In this document: piece by piece, positions 54,059 to 62,675 of the stretch | How positions within the stretch are numbered: position 1 is the first letter of the stretch | How the letters are laid out: each line of letters opens with the position of its first letter | NCBI GenBank assembly: GCA_028714855.1 | Contig: JAQTLP010000003.1 | Coordinates: 173,319-237,318, forward strand | Direction of reading: 5' to 3' | Length of the DNA: 64,000 bases | Source: Phycisphaerae bacterium | GTDB taxonomy: Bacteria > Planctomycetota > Phycisphaerae > Sedimentisphaerales > Anaerobacaceae | The notes under the pieces: model-generated | Told to the model about the DNA's origin: nothing | Seen by the model: only the letters and a program-made list of their open reading frames with translations | Database searches by the model: none | Translations under genes and position numbers: made by a program

Positions 54059-54130
54059 ATGTTCTTAATAATGAGCGGCAGCACAGACACAATCCGCCCG
54101 CCTTTAATGAAAGGTCATTCCTATGTCTAA
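54059..54130 (+). CDS. 23-codon upstream ORF coupled to the TPR gene
   Basis: Reads MFLIMSGSTDTIRPPLMKGHSYV with GGAGG 6 nt before its ATG. Its TAA overlaps the TPR start (ATG at 54123). It is the counterpart of 6081-6152. Conservation of length, start, stop and overlap in both clusters supports a control role. Confidence 0.55.
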   Translation: MFLIMSGSTDTIRPPLMKGHSYV

Positions 54131-56027
54131 AAAAAACCGTTCTATAACCTTAGTCTTTGTCGTCCTGCTGGCATCTGCGGCCATCGGCCTTCTGTTATCT
54201 GCGGCCGTGGCCAAAGTTTCCGCCGATACCTCGGCCAGGGTCGAGCAGGCAAAGTCGAATATCATTTCCTTCATCAAGGATGGCAATTACATCGAGGCCC
54301 AGTCGCAAACTCAGAAACTGCTCGCTGATTTTCCCGCAAATTCAGCTCTGCCGGAGACCCTTTATGACATAGCGGAAAATTTCCGATGGTACGGCTCATC
54401 CGATAGAGATAAAGATAAATATGAACGTGCGGGGAAAGTTTATCGGCAAATAATCACAAACTACCCTGACAGCCCCTTCGCAAGTAAGGCACAGTTAGGT
54501 ATTGCAAAGACAAAAGTCTTGTCTCTGGTCGTTGTACAAGACTTCAATTCGGCAGACCTGGCCCTTAATGAGATGGTAGCCGCTTTCCAGAATCATCCTA
54601 ATTTGGCAGATGAGCTATACTGGATAGGGCGCGCTTTCGGGTATTGGGAAAGACACGAAGAGGAAAAAGACGCGTATCAGCGAATAATTCAAAATTACCC
54701 TGATAACCAATATGCAGACAGGGCGCAATTGGGTTTTGCAAAGGCAAACGTTCAGTCTCTCATTATGTCGAAGGATTACGATGGTGCCGAAGAAGCCCTT
54801 GACAAGATGGTTGCGGATTTCCCCGAACACCCTGACTTGCCCGAGTCGCTTTACTGGATTGCAGAAAGGTACGCCTGGGCAGACAGGTACGGAGAGGCGG
54901 AGAGAATCCATCAGGAAATAATAGAAGACTTCCCTGACAGTTCATTTGCGGACAAGGCGAGATTGGGCTTTTCAAAGGCGGAAGTTTTATCTCTTATTAG
55001 TCGTAAGGAATATGAAAAGGGCGAAAAAGCCTTCGATAAGCTATTTACCGATTTTGAAGGCCACCCTGACTTGCCGAGGGCGGTATTAGCAATAGGCGAA
55101 CAATGCAGCAAGCAGGGGCTTTCGAAGGAAAATGAAGACCTTGCACAGGCCGAAGCCCTTTTTGATATGTCCGACAAGGCCATTGGCAGACTCATTGCAG
55201 ATTTTCCTAAATATCCTGATTTGCCGGAGTCGCTTTACTGGATTGCTGAAAGATACAACTGGGAAGGCAGATTTAATGACTCAAAAAGTCTCTATCAGCA
55301 GATAATACAAAACTATCCTGATAGTCCTTTCTCAAGCAAAGCAAAGACAGGTCTCTCAAAGGCAAATGCCTTGTCTTTGGTGTTGTCGCAGGACCAAGTC
55401 CAGGCCAGCGAGGCTCTTGAGAAAATAGTTGATGATTTCAATGACAATCCGAATTTGCTCAAAGACGTCCTTAAAAGAGCATTGAAAGCACGCTATAAAC
55501 TGGCATGTTCGCGACAGCAGAAGGAAGGCACTAATGAGCAGGTGAAAGAGGGATTCCGAAATGCAAAATCGATAGCAGAAATGATAGAAAAAACATTTCC
55601 AGATTCCGCTGCCGACTTACCGGAGGCGCATCTTTATATAGCATACTGCGATTATCAACTGGGTGAAAATGCAAAGGCGGCGGAATCCTGTCAGAAAATG
55701 ATTAGTGATTGGCCTGATTATGAGTACATTCACTATGCCCAGATATTAATAGCCGGCTCTTATGAGAAATTAGCAGAATCGGGTGTTGTTCCAACATCAG
55801 AAGCGGACTATCAAATAGAGCAGGCTTTGCTATCAGTTATTGAAAAGGAAACAAAAATCGACAGAGAATCGATTGCACGTGCCTTGCTGGGATTGGGTCG
55901 GTGGTATGTAAAGATGGGCGAAAAAGACTTAGCCGCAAGTTTCTATGAGGAATTCATAATGAGAATGGATGACCCGAATAACCCCGATGCGCTGGCCGCA
56001 AAGGCCGAACTTGAAAAATTAAGGTAA
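54123..56027 (+). CDS. Exported TPR-repeat protein, first gene of the right cluster
   Basis: 634 residues with a signal peptide (SITLVFVVLLASAAIGLLLSAAVAKV). At least nine repeat pairs of about 65 residues have the form YxxIIQNYPDSxFAxKAxLGxxKAxxLSLVxxxDxxxAxxALxxMVADFxxHPDLPEsLYWIAERY. It is a longer paralogue of the protein at 4838-6088. The C-terminus continues with TPR-like helices. It probably sits in the periplasm or at the outer membrane as a scaffold. The next gene starts 19 nt downstream. Confidence 0.88.
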   Translation: MSKKNRSITLVFVVLLASAAIGLLLSAAVAKVSADTSARVEQAKSNIISFIKDGNYIEAQSQTQKLLADFPANSALPETLYDIAENFRWYGSSDRDKDKYERAGKVYRQIITNYPDSPFASKAQLGIAKTKVLSLVVVQDFNSADLALNEMVAAFQNHPNLADELYWIGRAFGYWERHEEEKDAYQRIIQNYPDNQYADRAQLGFAKANVQSLIMSKDYDGAEEALDKMVADFPEHPDLPESLYWIAERYAWADRYGEAERIHQEIIEDFPDSSFADKARLGFSKAEVLSLISRKEYEKGEKAFDKLFTDFEGHPDLPRAVLAIGEQCSKQGLSKENEDLAQAEALFDMSDKAIGRLIADFPKYPDLPESLYWIAERYNWEGRFNDSKSLYQQIIQNYPDSPFSSKAKTGLSKANALSLVLSQDQVQASEALEKIVDDFNDNPNLLKDVLKRALKARYKLACSRQQKEGTNEQVKEGFRNAKSIAEMIEKTFPDSAADLPEAHLYIAYCDYQLGENAKAAESCQKMISDWPDYEYIHYAQILIAGSYEKLAESGVVPTSEADYQIEQALLSVIEKETKIDRESIARALLGLGRWYVKMGEKDLAASFYEEFIMRMDDPNNPDALAAKAELEKLR

Positions 56028-56046
56028 AAGGAAGGATGTAAGCCTT

Positions 56047-56808
56047 ATGAACAAAAAAACGAGGATATTGATGTTCGTGCTGGCTATCAGTTTGCTTTTC
56101 ACATGGCTATTTAAGTTTTTTGCTCAGGAAGATATCAGCTGGGGATTCAATATCATCGAGATTGCGAAAGCCTGTACATCGCCTCCACCACCTCCACCAC
56201 CACCGCCACCTCCACCGCCACCTCCTCCGCCACCACCACCCCCGCCGCCTCCTGGTTGCGGGCAAGATGGTTGTTGGCCCGTATTTAATTGTGGGGCGAA
56301 TATGATATGTTTAGAAGACATGTGTTTTTGTGATTATGATAACTGCTACGATTGCAACTACACGACCCATGCCTGTGACAGCAAGTGTAAGCCGGAAAAT
56401 TGTGAAGAATGCGATGGCCACGGCCGCTGCAAATCAAAATGCGACCCCGATACCCAATGCTGCAATAATGGTACATGTGTAAATAAATGTAATCCGACCG
56501 GAGCTCCTTGTCCACACGACACACCTAATATACAGGCAGGATGCCAACGTCAAAGTCCAGATGACCACAGATGCTTTCCTGACCAGGAAGGCAAAACTTG
56601 TCTTTGGGATGTGGTGTACGAACACACTTCCAGCGCTAAATGCGCTGATTGTGCTCCGGGTTGTAGCAAAGTTGTTGATAGTGAACAGCCCTATTGTGCT
56701 TTTTATAGAGCAGCAACCTGTAGAAACGTCTGGTTCTACGGTTGTATGTGCGCTTTTGATGAGGATGGGCCAACATATGGAAGCGGTAGCCATGAAAAGT
56801 GCAATTAA
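56047..56808 (+). CDS. Exported cysteine-rich protein with 24-proline tract
   Basis: 253 residues. An N-terminal signal anchor (ILMFVLAISLLFTWLFKFFA) leads to 24 consecutive prolines encoded by mixed codons at 56182-56253. After that, about 38 cysteines occur in modules such as CDSKCKPENCEECDGHGRCKSKCDPDTQCCNNGTCVNKC. The same wording occurs in the proteins at 58023 and 198. The proline tract would act as a rigid stalk and needs EF-P for translation. Function unknown. Confidence 0.8.
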   Translation: MNKKTRILMFVLAISLLFTWLFKFFAQEDISWGFNIIEIAKACTSPPPPPPPPPPPPPPPPPPPPPPPPGCGQDGCWPVFNCGANMICLEDMCFCDYDNCYDCNYTTHACDSKCKPENCEECDGHGRCKSKCDPDTQCCNNGTCVNKCNPTGAPCPHDTPNIQAGCQRQSPDDHRCFPDQEGKTCLWDVVYEHTSSAKCADCAPGCSKVVDSEQPYCAFYRAATCRNVWFYGCMCAFDEDGPTYGSGSHEKCN

Positions 56809-56866
56809 TCGATAACAGATATAGTTGGGAAAACCACTTTTTAGTAAAAAAAGAAAGGTATGCATT

Positions 56867-57907
56867 ATGGTCAATAGAGTTTTTTCAGATAGCCAACAAT
56901 TTAACCCTATTTCAATCAAACTCCGCCTGTGTGGGACGCTGATATTTAACTTGTTTTTTCCCCTCGTTTTGTTGAGTTTATCGTCAGTTCTTAAAGGCGA
57001 GAACCCAAAATCTGCCCTATCGGTGCAGGAACTCAAAGAGCTGGCACCTCTAATCAAAGTTGCTGAAAGAAAGCCGCAGAATATAAAAATTGATGCAGAG
57101 TCATGGGTGGAGACGAAAGCCGATTTTTACGACCCATGTGAGCCGTGGCTGCGGACGCCAATTTATAAATCATATACTACTTGGGTTGATGGCGGACCTA
57201 AAGGTAAGGTCAGAGTCGATATGCACAGAGAGGTTACTAAATGGATAAACGGCTCAGCTCCATATGGAGAAGAGATATACTCTATGTCTTTTGATGGCCA
57301 ACACGGAAGGTACGTCCAAGCCAAAAAAGGAGAAATTCTCCCCGATAAACCCAAACGCATAGGATATGACGCAGGAACACATTGGTCGTTGCCCTTTTTT
57401 GATGGCGAAATATATAAATTTTCTAAGTGCTTTGAGTTGGCCAGCGATCCTAATTCTGAGGCCGCAACTGAACTTGAATTTACTTTTGAAGAATTTGAAG
57501 GGGCAGAGTGCATTAAAATAAGGTCAAGATTATACGATGTTACATATTGGCTTGACCCATCCCATGGATTTGCGTTACGAGGTTACAAATCTATCGCTAA
57601 GTACCCAGACAACCACGAAGAGCTTATAAAACTTGTAAAAGTAACCAAATTGAAAGAGGTTTCACATGGCGTATGGTGGCCGGTGGAAGTTGTTACTGTA
57701 TCAAAGCCTTATCAAGATGGAGAACCGTGGCGGAGGTTTGTCTATCGCGCTTCTAATGTCGTTGCAAACAATCCTAATTTTGATGAGAGCATATTTACTG
57801 TTCCTTTCCCCAAAGGTTACAGAGTCGAAGACAAAATTACCGGCAAGAATTATGTAGTCGATGCGAACCTCGCCTTAATCCCGGAGCCGAATAATCCGCC
57901 GAAATAA
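56867..57907 (+). CDS. Secreted protein of the cluster family, possibly LolA-like (member 1)
   Basis: About 346 residues from the ATG at 56867 (AAAGG upstream). The signal sequence is LCGTLIFNLFFPLVLLSLSSVLKG. The body is beta-rich (GKVRVDMHREVTKWINGSAPYGEEIYSMSFDGQHGRYV) and ends FTVPFPKGYRVEDKITGKNYVVDANLAL. The end motif G-x-x-V/F-x-D-x-I-x-x-K-x-Y recurs in the three related proteins at 59000, 61370 and 62676. The layout recalls LolA/outer-membrane lipoprotein-sorting folds, but this is tentative. Confidence 0.7.
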   Translation: MVNRVFSDSQQFNPISIKLRLCGTLIFNLFFPLVLLSLSSVLKGENPKSALSVQELKELAPLIKVAERKPQNIKIDAESWVETKADFYDPCEPWLRTPIYKSYTTWVDGGPKGKVRVDMHREVTKWINGSAPYGEEIYSMSFDGQHGRYVQAKKGEILPDKPKRIGYDAGTHWSLPFFDGEIYKFSKCFELASDPNSEAATELEFTFEEFEGAECIKIRSRLYDVTYWLDPSHGFALRGYKSIAKYPDNHEELIKLVKVTKLKEVSHGVWWPVEVVTVSKPYQDGEPWRRFVYRASNVVANNPNFDESIFTVPFPKGYRVEDKITGKNYVVDANLALIPEPNNPPK

Positions 57908-57916
57908 CGGCGGATT
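57893..57916 (+). terminator. Terminator-like hairpin, long form of the TCCGCC palindrome
   Basis: AATCCGCCG (57893-57901) and CGGCGGATT (57908-57916) form a perfect 9-bp stem whose loop AAATAA contains the stop codon of the preceding gene. The T-run after it is poor, so it may attenuate rather than terminate. Confidence 0.4.
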
Positions 57917-57938
57917 AAATAATTTGTTCTTCGTGCTA

Positions 57939-57997
57939 GAGAGGAGAGACTTTGCCTTCGGCGGAGGTTTTCTGAGAACTTTTACAAGTTAATAAGG
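57939..57997 (+). repeat. Duplicated spacer, copy 1
   Basis: 57965-57997 matches 63841-63873 at 32 of 33 bases, ending in CAAGTTAATAAGG. In both places it separates a gene of the LolA-like family from a cysteine-rich gene. Confidence 0.75.
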
Positions 57998-58022
57998 GAA
58001 AGTTGGCTTCAGCATACTGGCA

Positions 58023-58955
58023 ATGGCTGGTTCTCCTACTTGTCCTTCTTGCGAGTATTGGGATCCGTATTTGCACCGGTGTAGATCAATAGAGTGCGGC
58101 ACCTGCCAATCTTGCGTGAGCGGCAGCTGTCGATTATGCGGCGGTAATCCTGACAAATTCTGCTGCTGTAACTCCTGCGTGCCGAAGGGCCAATGTCTAA
58201 GCTGCGTTGGCGGCGGCTGCAAAGAATGCGGCGGCGATCTTAACCAGCGCTGTTGCGGCGGCACATGCTATAATATTAAAACTCATAACTGCTGCCCCGG
58301 CGTAACTAAAAATTATATATGTAACCTATATGAAAAATGCTGCTACGGCTCCTGCTGCGACCCGAATCAGTGCGAGGATTGTAACAAAACGTCTGGCGCT
58401 TGTGAAAGCAGGTGTAAGCCGGAAATATGCCAAAAATGCGACGGTGAGGGAAACTGCATATCAAAATGCGACCCGGCCGATTGCGAAACTTGTGTGGACG
58501 GCGAATGTGTATCATCTTGCGATTCTGCTGATTGCAAAGAATGCGACGGTGAGGGAAACTGCATATCAAAATGCGGAGCGGGTGATGAATGCTGTGATGG
58601 CTCATGCGTCAAGAAATGTGAACTTTTAGAAAATAAAGGTTTGTGTACCGGAGAACCCGTGTATTGCCCGTATCGGTGCGATGTTTGTTGTGATGGTTAT
58701 TACAAAATAAATTATACAGGCAATTCCTTTAATTCTTGCATAGAGCAGGGATGTCCGGGAGATTGTCAGGATGACGTTAGGCCTATATGCTACACAAGAA
58801 CTATGTGTAGTCGATGGGAACTTCCCGGAATGGCATGTTATGGCTCTCTTTGCCTTGCAGCTCCAGAAGGGGTAGGAGTATGTTATGTATGTATGCATGG
58901 ACAATATCCTGTAGAAAATATTTATGCTCCATATAATAAAAAGTGTGGACAGTGA
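58023..58955 (+). CDS. Cysteine-rich repeat protein (member 2)
   Basis: 310 residues with cysteine at roughly every sixth position. It starts MAGSPTCPSCEYWDPYLHRC. Later parts include the galaxin-like dicysteine unit NQRCCGGTCYNIKTHNCCPG and tandem CDGEGNCISKC modules (a 36-nt exact repeat at 58435-58470 and 58540-58575). No signal peptide is encoded after this ATG and no ribosome site precedes it. The in-frame codons upstream back to a TAA at 57993 read GKVGFSILA, similar to the GFGRLA before the same MAGSP in the 60298 gene. The real start is therefore uncertain. Confidence 0.7.
   Translation: MAGSPTCPSCEYWDPYLHRCRSIECGTCQSCVSGSCRLCGGNPDKFCCCNSCVPKGQCLSCVGGGCKECGGDLNQRCCGGTCYNIKTHNCCPGVTKNYICNLYEKCCYGSCCDPNQCEDCNKTSGACESRCKPEICQKCDGEGNCISKCDPADCETCVDGECVSSCDSADCKECDGEGNCISKCGAGDECCDGSCVKKCELLENKGLCTGEPVYCPYRCDVCCDGYYKINYTGNSFNSCIEQGCPGDCQDDVRPICYTRTMCSRWELPGMACYGSLCLAAPEGVGVCYVCMHGQYPVENIYAPYNKKCGQ
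58435..58575 (+). repeat. Internal direct repeat in the cysteine-rich gene
   Basis: The 36 bases at 58435-58470 recur exactly at 58540-58575, a period of 105 bases (35 codons). This shows recent in-frame module duplication. Confidence 0.85.
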
Positions 58956-58999
58956 AAAATTACTAAGATAAAAATACAGAAGAAAGGGTATGGATAAAT

Positions 59000-60118
59000 A
59001 TGAAAGATATGATAACGAAAATAAGCATATGTGTCGCATTAATTTTTACGGCGCATGGTTTGGCAATAGCGCAAGGTGAAGAATTCCAGTCAGTTGTGCC
59101 AGAAAGAATTCCCGGTATCCTAAGAAGCATATCAAAACAAACAAAAGAAAACTTTGAGAAAATACATACTTGGCAGGGAGAACTGGATTGTTCAAGATAT
59201 TATGTCTTGAAAGGAGGCATTGCAAAAGAGACCTTCGAGACAATGACAGATGCAAATGGTCCCTGCCCTAATGAGGTGGCAGAAATTACTGAAGCTATAA
59301 TAGTATTCAAATGCGATTTAAATAAGGGGCTGTGGTATGTAAAACGTTCCCGAGAAGCTCCGACACGTTATATCGACCCGGCGACTAATAAAGACCTTGG
59401 GACAAAGTCACTACCCAGCAGCAGCAGCGAAATCATAACAAAAGAGTATCAATACAATGCCCAGCCAGACGCATATAATAGAAACGATGAAGTTGCACAG
59501 CGCAAGGCAGTTAAAACAAAAAAAGAAGAACCGTTATACAAATGGCGCCAGCCTGAGTATTTGCCAAGATATATATTTGATATCGATTCTCAAGTGTGGG
59601 ATAGATATCCTAACTATGCGAAGATTTCAGAAGAAAAAGGGAAATTCGAATATAGCGGCTTAACAATGAAAGCAGAGCAACGGACTTTGTCCGGCGATTT
59701 GCAATATCGAATACACGAACCATTTATAATGAACACTCTTAATATCAAGGGCTGGTTAATAAATACTTTTTCCGAGAAAGCCGGTTATAACATAATTGAT
59801 TCGGAAAGGATAACCGCTGACGGGAAATTAATGTTGCGAAAAAGCACGGAATATCAAAAAGTTAACGGTGTGTACGTGCCTATAAGAGATACAAAAGACA
59901 CATATGATCACAACAGAGATTTTAGTTTGCAAATCCATGAAGAGGGTGTTTTTAAAAATATTTTTATAAATGATACTATCCCGGAAGAGATTTTCACATA
60001 CAAAAATCTCGGCTTGAAAAACGGAGACGAGTTCATCGACAAAATCGCAGGCAAGGAATATAAATACGAAGATGCCAATCTCGTCTTCGTCTCTGATTTA
60101 CCAGACAAGTCTAAATAA
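59000..60118 (+). CDS. Secreted protein of the cluster family (member 2)
   Basis: 372 residues with a signal peptide (ISICVALIFTAHGLAIAQ). NFEKIHTWQGELDCSRYYVLKG opens the mature domain and FTYKNLGLKNGDEFIDKIAGKEYKYEDANLVF closes it. From NFEKIHTWQGE onward it is almost the same as the protein at 62676, while the first about 50 residues differ. AAAGGG lies upstream of the ATG. It lies between two cysteine-rich genes. Function unknown; an envelope lipid- or protein-binding role is possible from the LolA-like layout. Confidence 0.75.
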   Translation: MKDMITKISICVALIFTAHGLAIAQGEEFQSVVPERIPGILRSISKQTKENFEKIHTWQGELDCSRYYVLKGGIAKETFETMTDANGPCPNEVAEITEAIIVFKCDLNKGLWYVKRSREAPTRYIDPATNKDLGTKSLPSSSSEIITKEYQYNAQPDAYNRNDEVAQRKAVKTKKEEPLYKWRQPEYLPRYIFDIDSQVWDRYPNYAKISEEKGKFEYSGLTMKAEQRTLSGDLQYRIHEPFIMNTLNIKGWLINTFSEKAGYNIIDSERITADGKLMLRKSTEYQKVNGVYVPIRDTKDTYDHNRDFSLQIHEEGVFKNIFINDTIPEEIFTYKNLGLKNGDEFIDKIAGKEYKYEDANLVFVSDLPDKSK

Positions 60119-60152
60119 AAAAAGGAATCCGATATAAATGAGCCGAATAAGT

Positions 60153-60285
60153 AGTTTGTCGGCTCGCCACTGGACGAAATAGATATGTTGTTGCTGCCGA
60201 GGCCGCAACGAGGAAACATACAGCGGATATGCCGAAGGCATACCAGTGGAAGAGTATCCGAGCAGAAGGCAGCAACAACGGGAGG
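60153..60285 (+). repeat. Structured repeat family, copy B, ending at a ribosome site
   Basis: GTTGTTGCTGCC (60187-60198) and GGCAGCAACAAC (60268-60279) are a perfect 12-bp inverted repeat. Between them TATGCC-GAA-GGCATA makes an inner hairpin, and the right arm holds ATCCGAGCAGAAGGC. GGGAGG (60280-60285) follows directly, so folding could affect translation of the next gene. The left flank (60153-60200) is closely matched by 62479-62526. Confidence 0.6.
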
Positions 60286-60297
60286 ATATCCACTTCA

Positions 60298-61299
60298 ATG
60301 ATTGCTACTTACGAAGCCAGAGGCTTCGGCAGACTGGCAATGGCCGGCTCTCCTTCTTGTCCCTGTTGTAAGCAGTGGAGTACTTACTGGCACGATTGTG
60401 TACCCGTAGGCTGCGGCGGCAACTCATGCTTAGTGACCGTGGGCTGCAATTGCTGTGCGCTCTGCGGCGGGAACCCTAACAAGTGCTGTCCGGATATTCC
60501 TGCATGGGCATGCGTAGACAAGTGCGGCGGCAGTGGAGGCCCCTGCTGCGTAGCTGAGAGGAAAGACTGCTGTCCCGGCACAAGTAGTAATACTTGCTGT
60601 ACTCCTGCGGTGGAGAAGTGCTGTAACGGCCATTGCTATAATGAGGATACGCAGGGCTGCTGCGGCGGAGAAGTTTATAACAAGGCGACGCAGGGCTGCT
60701 GCGGTGGGCAGGTTTATGATAAAACAACGAAGAAATGCTGTTACAGCACCCCAGTATACTACGTGACTGACATTAACTACGAATGTTGCGGCTGGAGGGG
60801 CTGCGACCCAGCTATCTGCGAAAGTTGTGTCGATGTGGGTTTAAGCATGAACGTGTGCGAAGTCTGCGGCGGAGACACAAACCAAAAATGCTGCGATGGG
60901 GTATGTACACCCAAATGCAAAATTGTTGATGGCCCAACAGATTGCTGGGGTGTGGAACTTGGTTGCAGTTGCGCATCTGAGGTAGGAGAATGCGCTCCTC
61001 CATCATCAAGAATGGTTTGGTCAGGGTTTACTGAAAAAATATGTAATCCACGAGGATGTGTGGGCGACTGCCATGATGATACGGATTGGTGCTCAAGAAC
61101 GTATCGGTGTATAAAAACTGCTCTTTATACACCGTGTGCAATATGCACAAATCTGGTTGAGGGGTCAATTCCTCCCTACTATGGCCTCATTTATCACTGC
61201 TACGGCGTTGAGCCTGCTCAGAACAAGTGTTATTCATGCAGCGAGGTTGGAGGGGCACTGATAGGCGAAACCAGAATAGAAAATGATTCTTGCAATTAG
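60298..61299 (+). CDS. Cysteine-rich protein with galaxin-like dicysteine repeats (member 3)
   Basis: About 333 residues from the ATG at 60298, 12 nt after GGAGG; an ATG at 60340 (MAGSPSCPCC) is the alternative. Tandem 13-residue units (NEDTQGCCGGEVY, NKATQGCCGGQVY, DKTTKKCC) are close to the dicysteine repeats of galaxin, a coral skeleton protein, and of bacterial galaxin-like proteins. The rest is also Cys-rich (CDDxxC, CGGDTNQKCCDGVC). There is no clear signal peptide. In an oxidising compartment it would be heavily disulfide-bonded. Confidence 0.72.
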   Translation: MIATYEARGFGRLAMAGSPSCPCCKQWSTYWHDCVPVGCGGNSCLVTVGCNCCALCGGNPNKCCPDIPAWACVDKCGGSGGPCCVAERKDCCPGTSSNTCCTPAVEKCCNGHCYNEDTQGCCGGEVYNKATQGCCGGQVYDKTTKKCCYSTPVYYVTDINYECCGWRGCDPAICESCVDVGLSMNVCEVCGGDTNQKCCDGVCTPKCKIVDGPTDCWGVELGCSCASEVGECAPPSSRMVWSGFTEKICNPRGCVGDCHDDTDWCSRTYRCIKTALYTPCAICTNLVEGSIPPYYGLIYHCYGVEPAQNKCYSCSEVGGALIGETRIENDSCN

Positions 61300-61369
61300 A
61301 AAATTTCCAAAGTTTTGTCTTATATAAAAAATATTCGAGTTTGTATAATCTTTGAAAAGGAGCAAAGTC

Positions 61370-62455
61370 ATGGCTAATAATGCAAGATGCTTTTTAGCAG
61401 TTCTATCCATTGCAATGATTTGCAGCGTGAATTGTCCTGCAAGAGAAGATGGTGGGGATTACACAATTGTTGAGCCAAATGAGATTCCCGGTATTTTATC
61501 TATAATAGCGTCTTCTATCCAAGGCAATTTTGAAAAAATAAAAACCTGGCAAGGCTGGATTACAGATGTAAGTGTCACTTCAGTTAGAGGTGAACTCGCA
61601 GGGGAATTGCTTAAAAAAGCATCCAAAGATGTTGACCCTAATAATCTGCCTGATGAAATTCAAGTGATACATAATAGTAGAACCGAATATAAAATTAATG
61701 TCGCAAACAACCATTTTTCCAGTTTGTCCGACCGAACGGAACCACCTGCATATCTTGACCCGAAGAACAGCAAAATTTATCCGTTGGACTGGGGACCAGG
61801 GGAGCGAATCTTTCTTATAACATCCGACTATAAAACGGAAATAACTGCTGCGAGCTGGGGGACAAAAGACAAAGTAATCTCCAGCAGGATGGCGGTGAAA
61901 GAACCGCCCGGTGGTGTCCACAAACTCGACCCGAGAAAAGTATTTTATTTTGGTGAAAAAACATTTTGGCGAGCATTACGGAATATATTGCAAAATATTC
62001 AGACACCTGACATCGAACATTATGGCGTGGTCATAAAAAAGAGAGTTGCGGGCGATAATACAACATATCGCTTAGAGATTTCCGACTCTGGCAAGAAACT
62101 TTTGAGTACGCACATTTTTAGCAGTGAAATGGGATTTAACCAAACATATTTTGAAACCTATTTTGATGACGGCTCATTGAGGTCTAAAAAAACAATTGAA
62201 TTTACCAAGGTTCAAAATGTGTTCTTGCCAAAAAAATGGGAAGGAGCAGTATATTTTAGGGACGGCGGATTAGACTGGCAAGAGGATTGCACAATTGAAA
62301 ATCAGCAAATCAACATGCCTATTCCAGACAACACATTTTCAGAACTAACCTACCTGAACAGCGGCGACAAAGTTAGAGATAAAATCACAAACAAGGATTT
62401 CGAATACAAAAATGGCGCTCTCGTTGAGTTAGTAAAAAAACCATCCCCAAAATAA
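61370..62455 (+). CDS. Secreted protein of the cluster family (member 3)
   Basis: About 361 residues from the ATG at 61370, with AAAGGAG 8 nt upstream. The signal sequence is CFLAVLSIAMICSVNCPA. NEIPGILSIIASSIQGNFEKIKTWQGW opens the mature domain, and LTYLNSGDKVRDKITNKDFEYKNGALVEL closes it like the other members. The middle is more divergent from members 2 and 4 than those are from each other. It lies 70 nt after the galaxin-like gene. Confidence 0.72.
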   Translation: MANNARCFLAVLSIAMICSVNCPAREDGGDYTIVEPNEIPGILSIIASSIQGNFEKIKTWQGWITDVSVTSVRGELAGELLKKASKDVDPNNLPDEIQVIHNSRTEYKINVANNHFSSLSDRTEPPAYLDPKNSKIYPLDWGPGERIFLITSDYKTEITAASWGTKDKVISSRMAVKEPPGGVHKLDPRKVFYFGEKTFWRALRNILQNIQTPDIEHYGVVIKKRVAGDNTTYRLEISDSGKKLLSTHIFSSEMGFNQTYFETYFDDGSLRSKKTIEFTKVQNVFLPKKWEGAVYFRDGGLDWQEDCTIENQQINMPIPDNTFSELTYLNSGDKVRDKITNKDFEYKNGALVELVKKPSPK

Positions 62456-62478
62456 GACTGTATGGACGTCGAATGCAT

Positions 62479-62640
62479 AGTTTGTCGACTCGCGACTGGA
62501 TGAAATGGATGCGTTGTTGCTGCCGATATGCCCTAACTGCTGTTGTTTCCGTAGGCCGCAATGAGGAACGTTAGTATTACGCAACGGCGAAGCCGCGAAG
62601 TAAAATGGAAAGAGAGCCGAACAGGAGGACGCAACAGCAA
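62479..62640 (+). repeat. Structured repeat family, copy C
   Basis: The left 48 bases match 60153-60200 with few changes. The centre has diverged, with the hairpin CGGC-GAA-GCCG, and the right end is AGAGCCGAACAGGAGGACGCAACAGC. It lies between member 3 and member 4 of the family, as copy B lies before a cysteine-rich gene. Confidence 0.55.
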
Positions 62641-62675
62641 GCTGTTAAAAAATGAAGAAGAGAAGAATTGACGTT

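Noticed and set aside
56182..56253. Possible CRISPR or microsatellite array
   Set aside because: The CCN-rich run is an in-frame proline tract; there are no spaced repeats. No CRISPR array was seen anywhere in the window.
60187..60279. Retron-type RNA flanked by an inverted repeat
   Set aside because: No reverse transcriptase gene lies in the window and the branching-guanosine context is not recognisable.
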